A stretch of DNA of 64,000 bases. It comes from an uncultured Algibacter sp. (GTDB lineage Bacteria > Bacteroidota > Bacteroidia > Flavobacteriales > Flavobacteriaceae). Shown one piece after another: positions 24,142 to 31,950 of the stretch (its first letter is position 1; every line of letters starts with the position of its first letter). Where the stretch lies: positions 62,001 to 126,000 of the forward strand of contig CANMQH010000007.1 in assembly GCA_947499935.1 (NCBI GenBank), in the 5' to 3' direction. The position numbers and the translations under genes were made by a program. The notes beneath the pieces are model-generated. The model was not told the origin of the DNA and made no database searches. It saw only the letters and a program-made list of their open reading frames with translations.

Positions 24142-25695
24142 TTAATCTTCTGGTGGATAACCATTAATTTGCTCAAAAACTTCATCAAAATTTGAGCGTA
24201 AATACGAGTTAAGTTTTTTCCTGTAATCACCTTTTAGCCATTCTACGAAGTTAAACGTACTTTTACTAATGCATTTTGTATAACGTTTAATTCTAAAATC
24301 AATATCATCACCTAACATTTTTGCTAGAGCAATCGCATCGTATACATCTTCACTATTCTCTATACACATGTAAGCATGTTGCTCTATAGATCGCTCTAAA
24401 ACGACTTTTGAAGATTCACCATTTCTAATAGAATTTACATAAGTTTTCTGTATATCAAAATGGATATCTTTAGATTTTGAAAATTCTGCACGTAAAGCAT
24501 CAGGCATTTCATATCTGAAATTATTCTCTAACTCATCATCCGTTAATATAGAATCTAGATAATATGTTGGGGATTTAAAAATACGTTGCCAATCTAGATT
24601 ATCTCCCCAAGGACCAAATCTATGAAAGTTATTCCCCAAATCTATAACAGAGAAAGTCTTTTTGTCTTTAAGAATACGAGAGCCACGACCAATCATTTGG
24701 TAATACAATGTTAACGATTTTGTTGCTCTGTTTAAGATAATGCTTTCTACCGTAGGCTCATCAAAACCAGTGGTTAAAATACTTACTGATGTTAAAATAG
24801 CTCCTGGAGTTTTCTTAAACCATTTTAATATAAGTTCACGTTCTTTTTTTGTATTGGTGTTATCTAGATGTGCTACAGGATACCCTGCTCTTTTAAAGGT
24901 ATCATAAACATGCAAAGATGTATTGATACCGTTATTAAATATAAGTGTTTTTTTGTCTTTACATCGTTCTTCATAAGCTTGTAAAAGCTTAGATAGCATG
25001 TCGTTATCTGTATATAAATCTTCTGATGATTTAACGGTGTAATCGCCATTTGCACCAACAACCAAAGATGTTAATCCTACATTATAACTAAACATTTCTG
25101 CTCGTGCTAAAAACCCATTATCTATTAAAGATTCTATACTTTCTCCAACAATTAGCTCGTCATAATTATCGGTCATTGGTAACTCTATACTAGAACTCAA
25201 AGGCGTTGCCGTAACTCCTAAAATAAAAGATTTACTAAAAAACTTAAATAATTTTGTAAATGAGTTATAATGGGCCTCATCAATAATAACCAATCCTATA
25301 TCCGAAATATCTAATTTGTCATCATTAAGCCTGTTATTTAAAGTTTCCACCATGGCAACAAAACAACTATAATTTGCTTGGTCACTTAAATCGGCCTTAC
25401 TATCTACCACCTTGTTCATAACACCAAATTCTGTAAGCACGCTAGAGGTCTGCCTACATAATTCTATACGGTGTGTCATCACCAAAACCTTTTTTTTGTG
25501 GTGTTTTAAATATTGCCTAACGATTTCAGAAAATATAACTGTTTTCCCCCCTCCTGTTGGTAGTTGGTATAGTAAGTGGTAGTCTTCAGGAGATTCTTCA
25601 AAACTTTTAAAAATTTTATCAATGGCTCCTTTTTGATAGCTATATAAATCTTTACCTGCTTTTCTTTCTTCTAATTCTGTGTTTGAAATGGACAT
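24142..25695 (-). CDS. SF2 DEAD/DEAH-box helicase (RadD-like)
   Basis: I choose the ATG at 25695 (517 residues), because a -7 element at 25716-25723 lies upstream of it and inside the longer alternative frame. Motif I is LPTGGGKTVIF, motif II IIDEAHYNSF, motif III-like GVTATPL and motif VI QMIGRGSRILK, with motif V-like TSVSILTTGFDEP. The two RecA domains span about residues 15-370. The last ~150 residues are unrecognised. The layout recalls RadD/YejH-type DNA repair helicases. No methylase, nuclease or other defence partner lies beside it. Confidence 0.87.
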   Translation of the reverse strand: MSISNTELEERKAGKDLYSYQKGAIDKIFKSFEESPEDYHLLYQLPTGGGKTVIFSEIVRQYLKHHKKKVLVMTHRIELCRQTSSVLTEFGVMNKVVDSKADLSDQANYSCFVAMVETLNNRLNDDKLDISDIGLVIIDEAHYNSFTKLFKFFSKSFILGVTATPLSSSIELPMTDNYDELIVGESIESLIDNGFLARAEMFSYNVGLTSLVVGANGDYTVKSSEDLYTDNDMLSKLLQAYEERCKDKKTLIFNNGINTSLHVYDTFKRAGYPVAHLDNTNTKKERELILKWFKKTPGAILTSVSILTTGFDEPTVESIILNRATKSLTLYYQMIGRGSRILKDKKTFSVIDLGNNFHRFGPWGDNLDWQRIFKSPTYYLDSILTDDELENNFRYEMPDALRAEFSKSKDIHFDIQKTYVNSIRNGESSKVVLERSIEQHAYMCIENSEDVYDAIALAKMLGDDIDFRIKRYTKCISKSTFNFVEWLKGDYRKKLNSYLRSNFDEVFEQINGYPPED

Positions 25696-26012
25696 AAATA
25701 AAATTTTGCAATGTGCAAAAATAACATCTTTAGTGGGTTTATTGGGCATGATTGCCATGAAATTATTAAAGGATGTTAAATGTTTTAATTAATTGAGTCG
25801 TTAAACACTAGATATACATAAGTTTAGCTTTCGTAATCAGATTATTAGCAAATAGATAAAACACAAATACTTTTTTTATTTTCATTTTTTTTAATCAAAA
25901 AATTAGTTGATTTATAACTTATCGTCAGAAATTAAAAAGAATGAAAAAGGTTAAATGCATTCTATTTAATGAAAAGTAATTTATACATTTACAACTCACA
26001 AACCCTTACATT
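25696..26012. other. Divergent intergenic region (317 bp)
   Basis: This AT-rich region holds the helicase -7 element (25716-25723) and a near-match TACATTTA about 30 bp before the aldo/keto reductase start. I see nothing else. Confidence 0.5.
25716..25723 (-). promoter_or_regulatory. Candidate -7 element TATTTTTG for helicase gene
   Basis: The minus-strand TATTTTTG matches TANNTTTG and lies 20 bp upstream of the chosen helicase ATG. It favours the shorter start over the in-frame ATG at 25758. Confidence 0.4.
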
Positions 26013-27026
26013 ATGGAGATAAACGATAAATCTAGAGTTACAAGCTATCAAGCAAACTCCAAGCGTTATAACAACATGATTTACAAAAGAACTGGTAAAA
26101 GTGGGGTTTTGCTACCCGCGTTATCTTTAGGTTTGTGGCATAACTTTGGCTTTGTAGATAATTTGCAAAATGGTAGGGATATTTTAAGAACAGCTTTCGA
26201 TTTAGGTATTACACATTTTGATTTAGCAAATAACTATGGACCTCCTTATGGCTCTGCCGAAGAAAATTTTGGAACCATCTTTAAAAATGATTTTAAATCT
26301 TATCGAGATGAATTATTTATAGCAACCAAAGCAGGTTATGATATGTGGCCTGGGCCCTATGGCAATTTTGGTTCTAGAAAATATTTAATATCTAGTATAG
26401 ACCAAAGTTTAAAGCGTATGGGGCTTGATTATGTAGATATATTTTATCATCATAGACCAGACCCAGATACACCTCTTGAAGAAACCATGGGTGCTTTGGC
26501 TGATATTGTTAGGCAAGGAAAAGCTTTATATGTTGGTATCTCTAATTACAAACCCAATGAAACTAAAGAAGCTGCTAAAATCCTTAAAGATTTAAAAGTC
26601 CCTTTTATTTTACATCAAGCTCGTTATTCTATACTAGATCGCTGGGTAGAAGATGGTCTTTTAGAAAACTTAGAGCAACATGGTGTGGGTTGTATTGCTT
26701 TTTCTCCCTTAGCCCAAGGTATGCTTACTAATAAGTATCTTAAAGGTGTGCCAAAAAACTCAAGAGCGGCAAAGGATTTAACGCATTTAAATCCAGAAAC
26801 GGTGACAGAACATTTAGATAAAATTCAACATTTAAATATTATAGCTAAAGAACGCGGACAAAAATTATCGCAAATGGCTATTGCTTGGATTTTAAGGCAA
26901 CCCCAAGTAGCATCTGTTTTGGTGGGAGCTAGTTCTGCAAATCAGTTAAAGGATAATGTTAAGGCTCTCGATAATTTAGAGTTTACTTACCAAGAGTTAA
27001 AATTAATTGATGACATAGTAGCCTAA
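26013..27026 (+). CDS. Aldo/keto reductase, YghZ/GpR-like
   Basis: The product is 337 residues. The N-terminal NSKRYNNMIYKRTGKSGVLLPALSLGLWHNFG closely follows E. coli YghZ (L-glyceraldehyde-3-phosphate reductase), including the short extension before the barrel, which supports the 26013 start. The AKR tetrad is visible: Asp in HFDLANNYG, Tyr in NNYGPPYGSAE, Lys in IATKAGYDMW and His in DIFYHHRPD. It is an NADPH-dependent (beta/alpha)8 reductase, probably acting in aldehyde detoxification. It is monocistronic and converges with the secreted protein gene. Confidence 0.9.
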   Translation: MEINDKSRVTSYQANSKRYNNMIYKRTGKSGVLLPALSLGLWHNFGFVDNLQNGRDILRTAFDLGITHFDLANNYGPPYGSAEENFGTIFKNDFKSYRDELFIATKAGYDMWPGPYGNFGSRKYLISSIDQSLKRMGLDYVDIFYHHRPDPDTPLEETMGALADIVRQGKALYVGISNYKPNETKEAAKILKDLKVPFILHQARYSILDRWVEDGLLENLEQHGVGCIAFSPLAQGMLTNKYLKGVPKNSRAAKDLTHLNPETVTEHLDKIQHLNIIAKERGQKLSQMAIAWILRQPQVASVLVGASSANQLKDNVKALDNLEFTYQELKLIDDIVA

Positions 27027-27042
27027 AATAGAGTTCGTATAA

Positions 27043-27723
27043 TTACTCTTTAACTACAATAATAGTGGCTTTAACACCTGTAGCTAAATTCCATTGGTTT
27101 TGAGAAACCAATCTGCCAGCATCATCTACTACTCTAAACTCTGCCGTGTTGGGTCCAGACCTGCCTTGGTTTAAAGCTAAAAAATCTATTTTATTAAAAC
27201 CTTTTTGTAAGTCTAATTTAAAGCCTTTAAAGCCTCCAGAAAGAAAAACTCTGGCATGTATAACATCATCATTAACGAGAACTTGAATAATATCGCCATC
27301 TACAAAACCATGGTCTCTGTACACAACATTTACAAACTTAGCGTTACTCTTAAAATCACCAAAGTATTGATCTGTTTGACTTCCATTACGCTTTTCTACC
27401 TCTTCTGGACTTAATTTTAAGTTTTCTAGATTTTTATTTAATTGCTTAGAATACAGTTCTCCGGGGTTGCCAAATTTCTCTTCAGGAAACATAGATAACT
27501 CTTTTTTGGGTGCATTTAAATTTGGAGATATACTAGGTCTGTTCATACCAAAAGATTGGTTTGTTTTAGCATCTGGTTTTGATGGTTTTAAAGGAATAAC
27601 ATTTGGGGTTTCTTTTTTGTTCTCTATAGCAGGAATAGATATTGATTTATTTTTATTATCTAATTGCGCATAGCCAAAAACCGAAAAAATAAGCATTGCT
27701 ATGTTTAGAATATAGATTCGCAT
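27043..27723 (-). CDS. Secreted protein of unknown function, C-terminal beta domain
   Basis: The product is 226 residues. A signal peptide is clear (RIYILNIAMLIFSVFGYAQ). Residues 25-125 are Pro/Lys/Asn-rich and probably unstructured. The C-terminal ~100 residues form a beta domain (VNVVYRDHGFVDGDIIQVLVN, then FKGFKLDLQKGFNKIDFLALNQG and SGPNTAEFRVVDDAG) that I recall as common in secreted Bacteroidota proteins but cannot name. The location is periplasm or outer surface. No T9SS sorting domain or lipobox is present. Confidence 0.75.
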   Translation of the reverse strand: MRIYILNIAMLIFSVFGYAQLDNKNKSISIPAIENKKETPNVIPLKPSKPDAKTNQSFGMNRPSISPNLNAPKKELSMFPEEKFGNPGELYSKQLNKNLENLKLSPEEVEKRNGSQTDQYFGDFKSNAKFVNVVYRDHGFVDGDIIQVLVNDDVIHARVFLSGGFKGFKLDLQKGFNKIDFLALNQGRSGPNTAEFRVVDDAGRLVSQNQWNLATGVKATIIVVKE

Positions 27724-28038
27724 AAATGTGCTATTATAGTGTTGTATTTAATGCTGCTACGCTCAAATATATTTTTATTTGTTAATGTAGCTAATCATTA
27801 TATAAATATTTAATATTTGTTTAACAAAAACTGTTCCTAAAGTATATAAAGTCGTTTAAAATAACTAATACTATCGTGTAATATTATATTTAATAACAAT
27901 TCTTGTTTGAAATCACTGTAAAAAAAGGTGTTTTATTACGGTTGTTTTAAATGAGAAATGGTATAAGTAGCAAAACAACTAATTCATGGTATTGTTTTTG
28001 TGATTTAGGGTTTTATTAACATTTAAAAACTATAATTT
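27724..28038. other. Divergent intergenic region (315 bp)
   Basis: It contains a minus-strand -7 element for the secreted protein gene (27764-27771). No gene or RNA structure is recognisable before the ExbD start. Confidence 0.5.
27764..27771 (-). promoter_or_regulatory. Candidate -7 element TATATTTG for secreted protein gene
   Basis: The minus-strand TATATTTG matches TANNTTTG, 40 bp upstream of the ATG. Confidence 0.45.
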
Positions 28039-28596
28039 ATGAGACACTCAAAATTAGTGCCCGAAGTTAACGCAGGATCCATGGCAGACATTGCGTTTTT
28101 ATTACTTATTTTCTTTTTGGTAACAGCAACTATTTCTTCAGACGAAGGTATAAATCGTATGCTGCCTAAAGAATGCCCACCAGGTATGGATTGCAGTAAC
28201 TCAATACACGAACGCAATATTCTTAGAATCCATGTTAATAATGAAAATGATATTATGATTGAAGATGATGTTGTAAACATCAAAGATTTAAAGTCTATAA
28301 CCAAAACGTTTTTAGACAATAATGGAGATGGAACTTGCTCCTATTGTAATGGCTCAAAAGCAACTTCGGCTTCCGATAATCCAACAGAGGCCGTTATATC
28401 GTTACAAAACGGAAAACAAACTACTTATAAAAGATATATTGAAGTGCAAAACGAAATAACAAAGGCTTATTATGAACTACGCCATGGTTATAGTATGCGC
28501 GTATTAAAAAAACTGCCCGAAAATTTATCAAAAGAAGAACTCAAACAAGTAAAAGAGGCTTACCCGCTTATCCTTTCGGAAGCTGAAACAAAGTAA
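28039..28596 (+). CDS. exbD: ExbD/TolR-family energy-coupling protein, orphan
   Basis: The product is 185 residues. VPEVNAGSMADIAFLLLIFFLVTATI is the ExbD signature: one membrane helix with the proton-channel Asp (MADIAFLLLIFFLV). The periplasmic part is longer than in classic ExbD (~140 residues) and carries Cys pairs in KECPPGMDCSN and TCSYCNG, which are unusual. ExbD works with ExbB and TonB in proton-driven outer-membrane transport, but no exbB or tonB is adjacent. It has its own terminator downstream. It may join an ExbB encoded elsewhere. Confidence 0.87.
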   Translation: MRHSKLVPEVNAGSMADIAFLLLIFFLVTATISSDEGINRMLPKECPPGMDCSNSIHERNILRIHVNNENDIMIEDDVVNIKDLKSITKTFLDNNGDGTCSYCNGSKATSASDNPTEAVISLQNGKQTTYKRYIEVQNEITKAYYELRHGYSMRVLKKLPENLSKEELKQVKEAYPLILSEAETK

Positions 28597-28631
28597 CTGT
28601 ATAATATGTTAGAAGTCTGTATAATTAATAA

Positions 28632-28666
28632 CCTTCATGCTGTAAAAATCATGAAGGCTATTTTTT
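28632..28666 (+). terminator. Rho-independent terminator after exbD
   Basis: CCTTCATG (28632-28639) pairs with CATGAAGG (28650-28657) around a 10-nt loop, followed by CTATTTTTTG. It lies 35 bp after the exbD stop. Confidence 0.8.
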
Positions 28667-28806
28667 GTCGTATAATAACCAATATTCGTTGCATGAGTAA
28701 CCTATTTATTTTAAAATCATATTTCTAATTATTTAAATATTAGAAACCATCTACCTTTAATAAGAAATCAAGTAAAATTCAATAATACAACTTTACAATG
28801 TTTTTG

Positions 28807-28814
28807 TACCTTTG
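28807..28814 (+). promoter_or_regulatory. Candidate -7 element TACCTTTG for 2OG oxygenase gene
   Basis: TACCTTTG matches TANNTTTG, 27 bp upstream of the ATG at 28842. Confidence 0.5.
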
Positions 28815-28841
28815 TAAGGCGTATTTTCAAAGTAAAGCTCC

Positions 28842-29792
28842 ATGAACACGATACCTAGCGTAAATTTAGAAGATTTCACATCTAACGACCCTGTTACAAA
28901 ACAAGACTTTGTAAACGATATAGGAAAAGCTTTTGAAGATATTGGCTTTGTGGCGTTAAAAGGACATTTCTTAAACGAACAATTAGTAAGCAATTTGTAC
29001 AGTGAGGTAAAACACTTTTTTGATTTGCCTACAGAAACTAAACAAAAGTATGAAATACCAGGTATTGGTGGGCAGCGTGGTTATGTGTCTTTTGGTAAAG
29101 AAAGTGCTAAAGGAAAAAAAGAAGGTGATTTAAAAGAATTTTGGCATTTTGGACAATATGTAGATAATAATGATGCGCTTAAAAAAGCGTATCCAGAAAA
29201 TGTACAAGTTAATGAGTTGCCAGAATTTAACAACATAGGTAAAGAAGCGTATAGTATGCTAGAAAAGACTGCTAAATACGTATTACGTGCATTGGCGTTA
29301 TATCTAAATTTAGAAGAAACCTATTTTGACACCTATATTCATAACGGAAATTCTATCCTACGCCCTATTCATTATCCACCCATACAAGTAGAACCAAAAG
29401 ATGCCGTACGTGCTGCGGCGCATGGCGATATTAATTTAATTACTTTGTTAATGGGTGCACAAGGCCGTGGATTACAAGTGCAAAACCTTAAAGGCGAATG
29501 GATTGATGCCATTGCAGCGCCTGATGAATTAATGATTAATGTTGGTGATATGTTATCAAGACATACTAATAATAAATTAAAATCTACAATACACCGTGTT
29601 ATAAACCCTCCTAAAGAACTTTGGGGCACATCCCGTTATTCTATACCGTTTTTTATGCATCCCATTAGTGAAATGAAACTGGATGTTTTACCTAATTGTA
29701 TTAATGAGGAATCTCCAAAAGCTTTTAATGATATTACTGCTGGCGCTTTTTTAAATGAACGCTTAATCGAGTTAGGGTTAATAAAAAAGTAA
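28842..29792 (+). CDS. 2-oxoglutarate/Fe(II) oxygenase, isopenicillin N synthase family
   Basis: The product is 316 residues. The N-terminal DIOX_N-like region (PSVNLEDFTSND, DIGFVALKGHFLNEQL) is followed by the double-stranded beta-helix. The Fe(II) triad is His and Asp in AAHGDINLITLL and His in STIHRVINPP, and the 2-oxoglutarate-binding RxS is in SRYSIPFF. Substrates in this family range from hormones and antibiotics to amino acids, and none can be assigned here. It probably heads a plus-strand run with the SUI1 protein (25-bp gap), nucleoside phosphorylase and binding-protein-fold gene. Confidence 0.9.
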   Translation: MNTIPSVNLEDFTSNDPVTKQDFVNDIGKAFEDIGFVALKGHFLNEQLVSNLYSEVKHFFDLPTETKQKYEIPGIGGQRGYVSFGKESAKGKKEGDLKEFWHFGQYVDNNDALKKAYPENVQVNELPEFNNIGKEAYSMLEKTAKYVLRALALYLNLEETYFDTYIHNGNSILRPIHYPPIQVEPKDAVRAAAHGDINLITLLMGAQGRGLQVQNLKGEWIDAIAAPDELMINVGDMLSRHTNNKLKSTIHRVINPPKELWGTSRYSIPFFMHPISEMKLDVLPNCINEESPKAFNDITAGAFLNERLIELGLIKK

Positions 29793-29817
29793 ATGGTTAT
29801 AAATACTGAATAAAAAA

Positions 29818-30147
29818 ATGGATTTACAAGATCAGCTTAAGAATTTATTTCCAGATCATAAAGAAGAAGAAAATAACACAGAGACCGATAAGAAGAAAGG
29901 TATTTGGATGCAAGATGACCCTATAATCTGTAAATATGAAAAACGAAAAGGAAAACCCATAACCATTCTTGAAGGTTATACGGGAGCTACAGAAGACTTT
30001 AAGATTTTAGCTAAAGAGATTAAAACCAAACTTAGTGTTGGTGGTAGTTTTAAGGATGATAAAATAATTATTCAAGGTGATTATCGCGATAAAATAATGG
30101 AGATGTTAAAAGACAAAGGATTTAATGTAAAGCGCGTTGGTGGTTAA
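29818..30147 (+). CDS. SUI1/eIF1-like translation factor (YciH family)
   Basis: The product is 109 residues. The C-terminal ~80 residues carry the SUI1 fold: KRKGKPITILEGYTGATEDFK, then LAKEIKTKLSVGGSFKDDKIIIQGDYRDKIMEML. Family members bind the ribosome and in bacteria may proofread initiation. The N-terminal 30 residues are charged and variable. It is cytoplasmic and small, and lies in a plus-strand run with short gaps on both sides. Confidence 0.92.
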   Translation: MDLQDQLKNLFPDHKEEENNTETDKKKGIWMQDDPIICKYEKRKGKPITILEGYTGATEDFKILAKEIKTKLSVGGSFKDDKIIIQGDYRDKIMEMLKDKGFNVKRVGG

Positions 30148-30192
30148 CCGACAAAAACTATACATACTAACTAATAAACAAATACGTTTTTA

Positions 30193-31062
30193 ATGCCCAT
30201 TAAAGAATCCGAACTTATTTTAAATCCAGATGGTAGTATTTATCACCTAAATTTAAAGCCCCAAAATGTTTCCGAAACTATAATTTTTGTTGGAGACCCA
30301 GACCGGGTAAATCAAGTTACTAAATATTTTGATACTATAGAATTTGAAACACAAAAACGAGAATTTAAAACTAAAACGGGCTATTATAAAGCAAAACGAA
30401 TAACTGTAATATCCACAGGTATTGGATCAGATAATATAGATATTGTATTAAATGAATTAGATGCACTTTTTAATATAGATTTTAATACCAGACAACATAA
30501 AAAAGAAATAACAAGCCTAGATATTATTAGAATAGGAACTTCTGGTGCTGTTCAAAAAAATATACCTATAAATAGCTTTTTATTAAACAGTTATGGACTA
30601 GATATTAATGGTATGCTTCATTCTTATAAAACAGATAAAATTGGTAATTTAGATATAGAAAATGCTTTTATAAATCAAACCGATTGGCATTCAAATAAGG
30701 CTAGACCACTTATTATAAAAAGTAGTCATGTTTTAGAGAAAAAATTTGAAAGTGATACTATATATAAAGGTATAACAGCTACTGCAGGCGGTTTTTATGG
30801 TCCACAAGGCCGTAAACTGAGATTGGCTATACAAGATGATAATTTAAACTCTAAAATTGAAGCTTTTAATTTTAATGAGCTTTCTATAACAAATTTAGAA
30901 ATGGAAACGTCTGCAATTTATGGCCTTTCTAAGCTTTTAGGGCATAATGCCATATCATTAAATGCTATTATAGCTAATAGAGCAACAGGCATTTTTAGTA
31001 AAAAACCACTAGATGTTATTGATGATTTAATACAATACACACTTAAAAAAATTATAGAATAA
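30193..31062 (+). CDS. Nucleoside phosphorylase (uridine phosphorylase-like)
   Basis: The product is 289 residues. The PNP_UDP_1 fold is indicated by IIFVGDPDRVNQVTKYF (phosphate-site loop), TVISTGIGSDNIDIVLNELDAL, IRIGTSGAVQKNI and NLEMETSAIYGLSKLLGH, where the MET contacts the ribose. It should cleave a pyrimidine or purine nucleoside with phosphate to a free base and ribose-1-phosphate in the cytoplasm. The base preference is unclear, but the pattern is closest to uridine phosphorylase. It ends 15 bp before the leaderless binding-protein-fold gene, so the two are probably co-transcribed. Confidence 0.9.
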   Translation: MPIKESELILNPDGSIYHLNLKPQNVSETIIFVGDPDRVNQVTKYFDTIEFETQKREFKTKTGYYKAKRITVISTGIGSDNIDIVLNELDALFNIDFNTRQHKKEITSLDIIRIGTSGAVQKNIPINSFLLNSYGLDINGMLHSYKTDKIGNLDIENAFINQTDWHSNKARPLIIKSSHVLEKKFESDTIYKGITATAGGFYGPQGRKLRLAIQDDNLNSKIEAFNFNELSITNLEMETSAIYGLSKLLGHNAISLNAIIANRATGIFSKKPLDVIDDLIQYTLKKIIE

Positions 31063-31077
31063 AACCCGATTGATTTC

Positions 31078-31932
31078 ATGAAGCAAGTTAATATTGGCGG
31101 TGTGCCAGAGCATTTTAATTTAGCGTGGTATTTAACGCTTAAAAATGGAGAATATAAAGATAAAAACATCAATTTACGTTGGCACGACTATTATGGTGGA
31201 ACTGGCGCTATGTGCAAAGGGTTAAGAAATGGCGATATTGATATTGCTGTAATTTTAACAGAAGGTATAATAAAAGATATTATTGCTGGTAACCCCAGCA
31301 AGATTGTGCAAACTTTTGTGCAAACACCGTTAGTTTGGGGTATTCATGTAGCCCATAATACGCCATATAAAACCATAGACGATTTAAAAGGTACCAAAGC
31401 AGCTATTAGCCGATATGGCTCTGGTTCTCATTTAATGGCTTACATTAATGCCGAAAATGAAAATTGGAATTTAAAAAAAGATTTAAATTTTGAAGTCATT
31501 AAAAACTTAGATGGTGCTGTAAAAGGATTAACGGCTGGTGATGCCGATTATTTTTTATGGGAAAAATTCACCACAAAACCCTTGGTAGACGATGGCGTTT
31601 TTAGACGCATTGGTAATTGTCCGTCACCTTGGCCATGTTTTGTAATTGCTGTTAGAGAAGCGTTTATTGAAAATAATAAAGCAGAATTAGATACTATTTT
31701 AGATATTATAAACAATACCACTTCAGATTTTAAAGACATTCCTAGTATTGATAACACTATTGCAAATAGATATGAGCAAAAACTAGAAGATGTACAAGAT
31801 TGGTTAAGTATTACAGAATGGTCTCAAAATCAAATTGAAAAAGACACCGTTATGCATGTTCAAAAAGAATTATTTGCCTTGAATATTATCCCAGAAATTG
31901 TAGATTTTAGCAGGTTAACGCATAAGCTTTAA
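31078..31932 (+). CDS. Leaderless NMT1/SsuA-type substrate-binding-fold protein
   Basis: The product is 284 residues. KQVNIGGVPEHFNLAWYLTL, RNGDIDIAVILTEGIIKDIIAG and DDLKGTKAAISRYGSGSHLMAY match type II periplasmic-binding proteins of the NMT1/SsuA group. There is no signal peptide or lipobox, so it is probably cytosolic. Leaderless members of this fold can be enzymes (THI5-type thiamine pyrimidine synthase, MqnA/MqnD) or ligand carriers. The THI5 His/Cys features are not clear by eye. It lies 15 bp after a nucleoside phosphorylase gene with no transporter genes nearby. The role is unknown. Confidence 0.8.
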   Translation: MKQVNIGGVPEHFNLAWYLTLKNGEYKDKNINLRWHDYYGGTGAMCKGLRNGDIDIAVILTEGIIKDIIAGNPSKIVQTFVQTPLVWGIHVAHNTPYKTIDDLKGTKAAISRYGSGSHLMAYINAENENWNLKKDLNFEVIKNLDGAVKGLTAGDADYFLWEKFTTKPLVDDGVFRRIGNCPSPWPCFVIAVREAFIENNKAELDTILDIINNTTSDFKDIPSIDNTIANRYEQKLEDVQDWLSITEWSQNQIEKDTVMHVQKELFALNIIPEIVDFSRLTHKL

Positions 31933-31937
31933 CCTGC
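31910..31937. terminator. Hairpin at convergent gene ends
   Basis: GCAGGTTAA (31910-31918) pairs with TTAACCTGC (31929-31937) around a 10-nt loop, spanning the stop of the binding-protein-fold gene and facing the nnr stop. It may act as a bidirectional terminator, although the T run is weak. Confidence 0.4.
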
Positions 31938-31950
31938 CATTTGTTAGTCT

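Noticed and set aside
24142..25695. Helicase as part of a defence system
   Set aside because: No methylase, nuclease or other defence partner lies on either side, and the gene has its own promoter. It reads as a stand-alone repair helicase.
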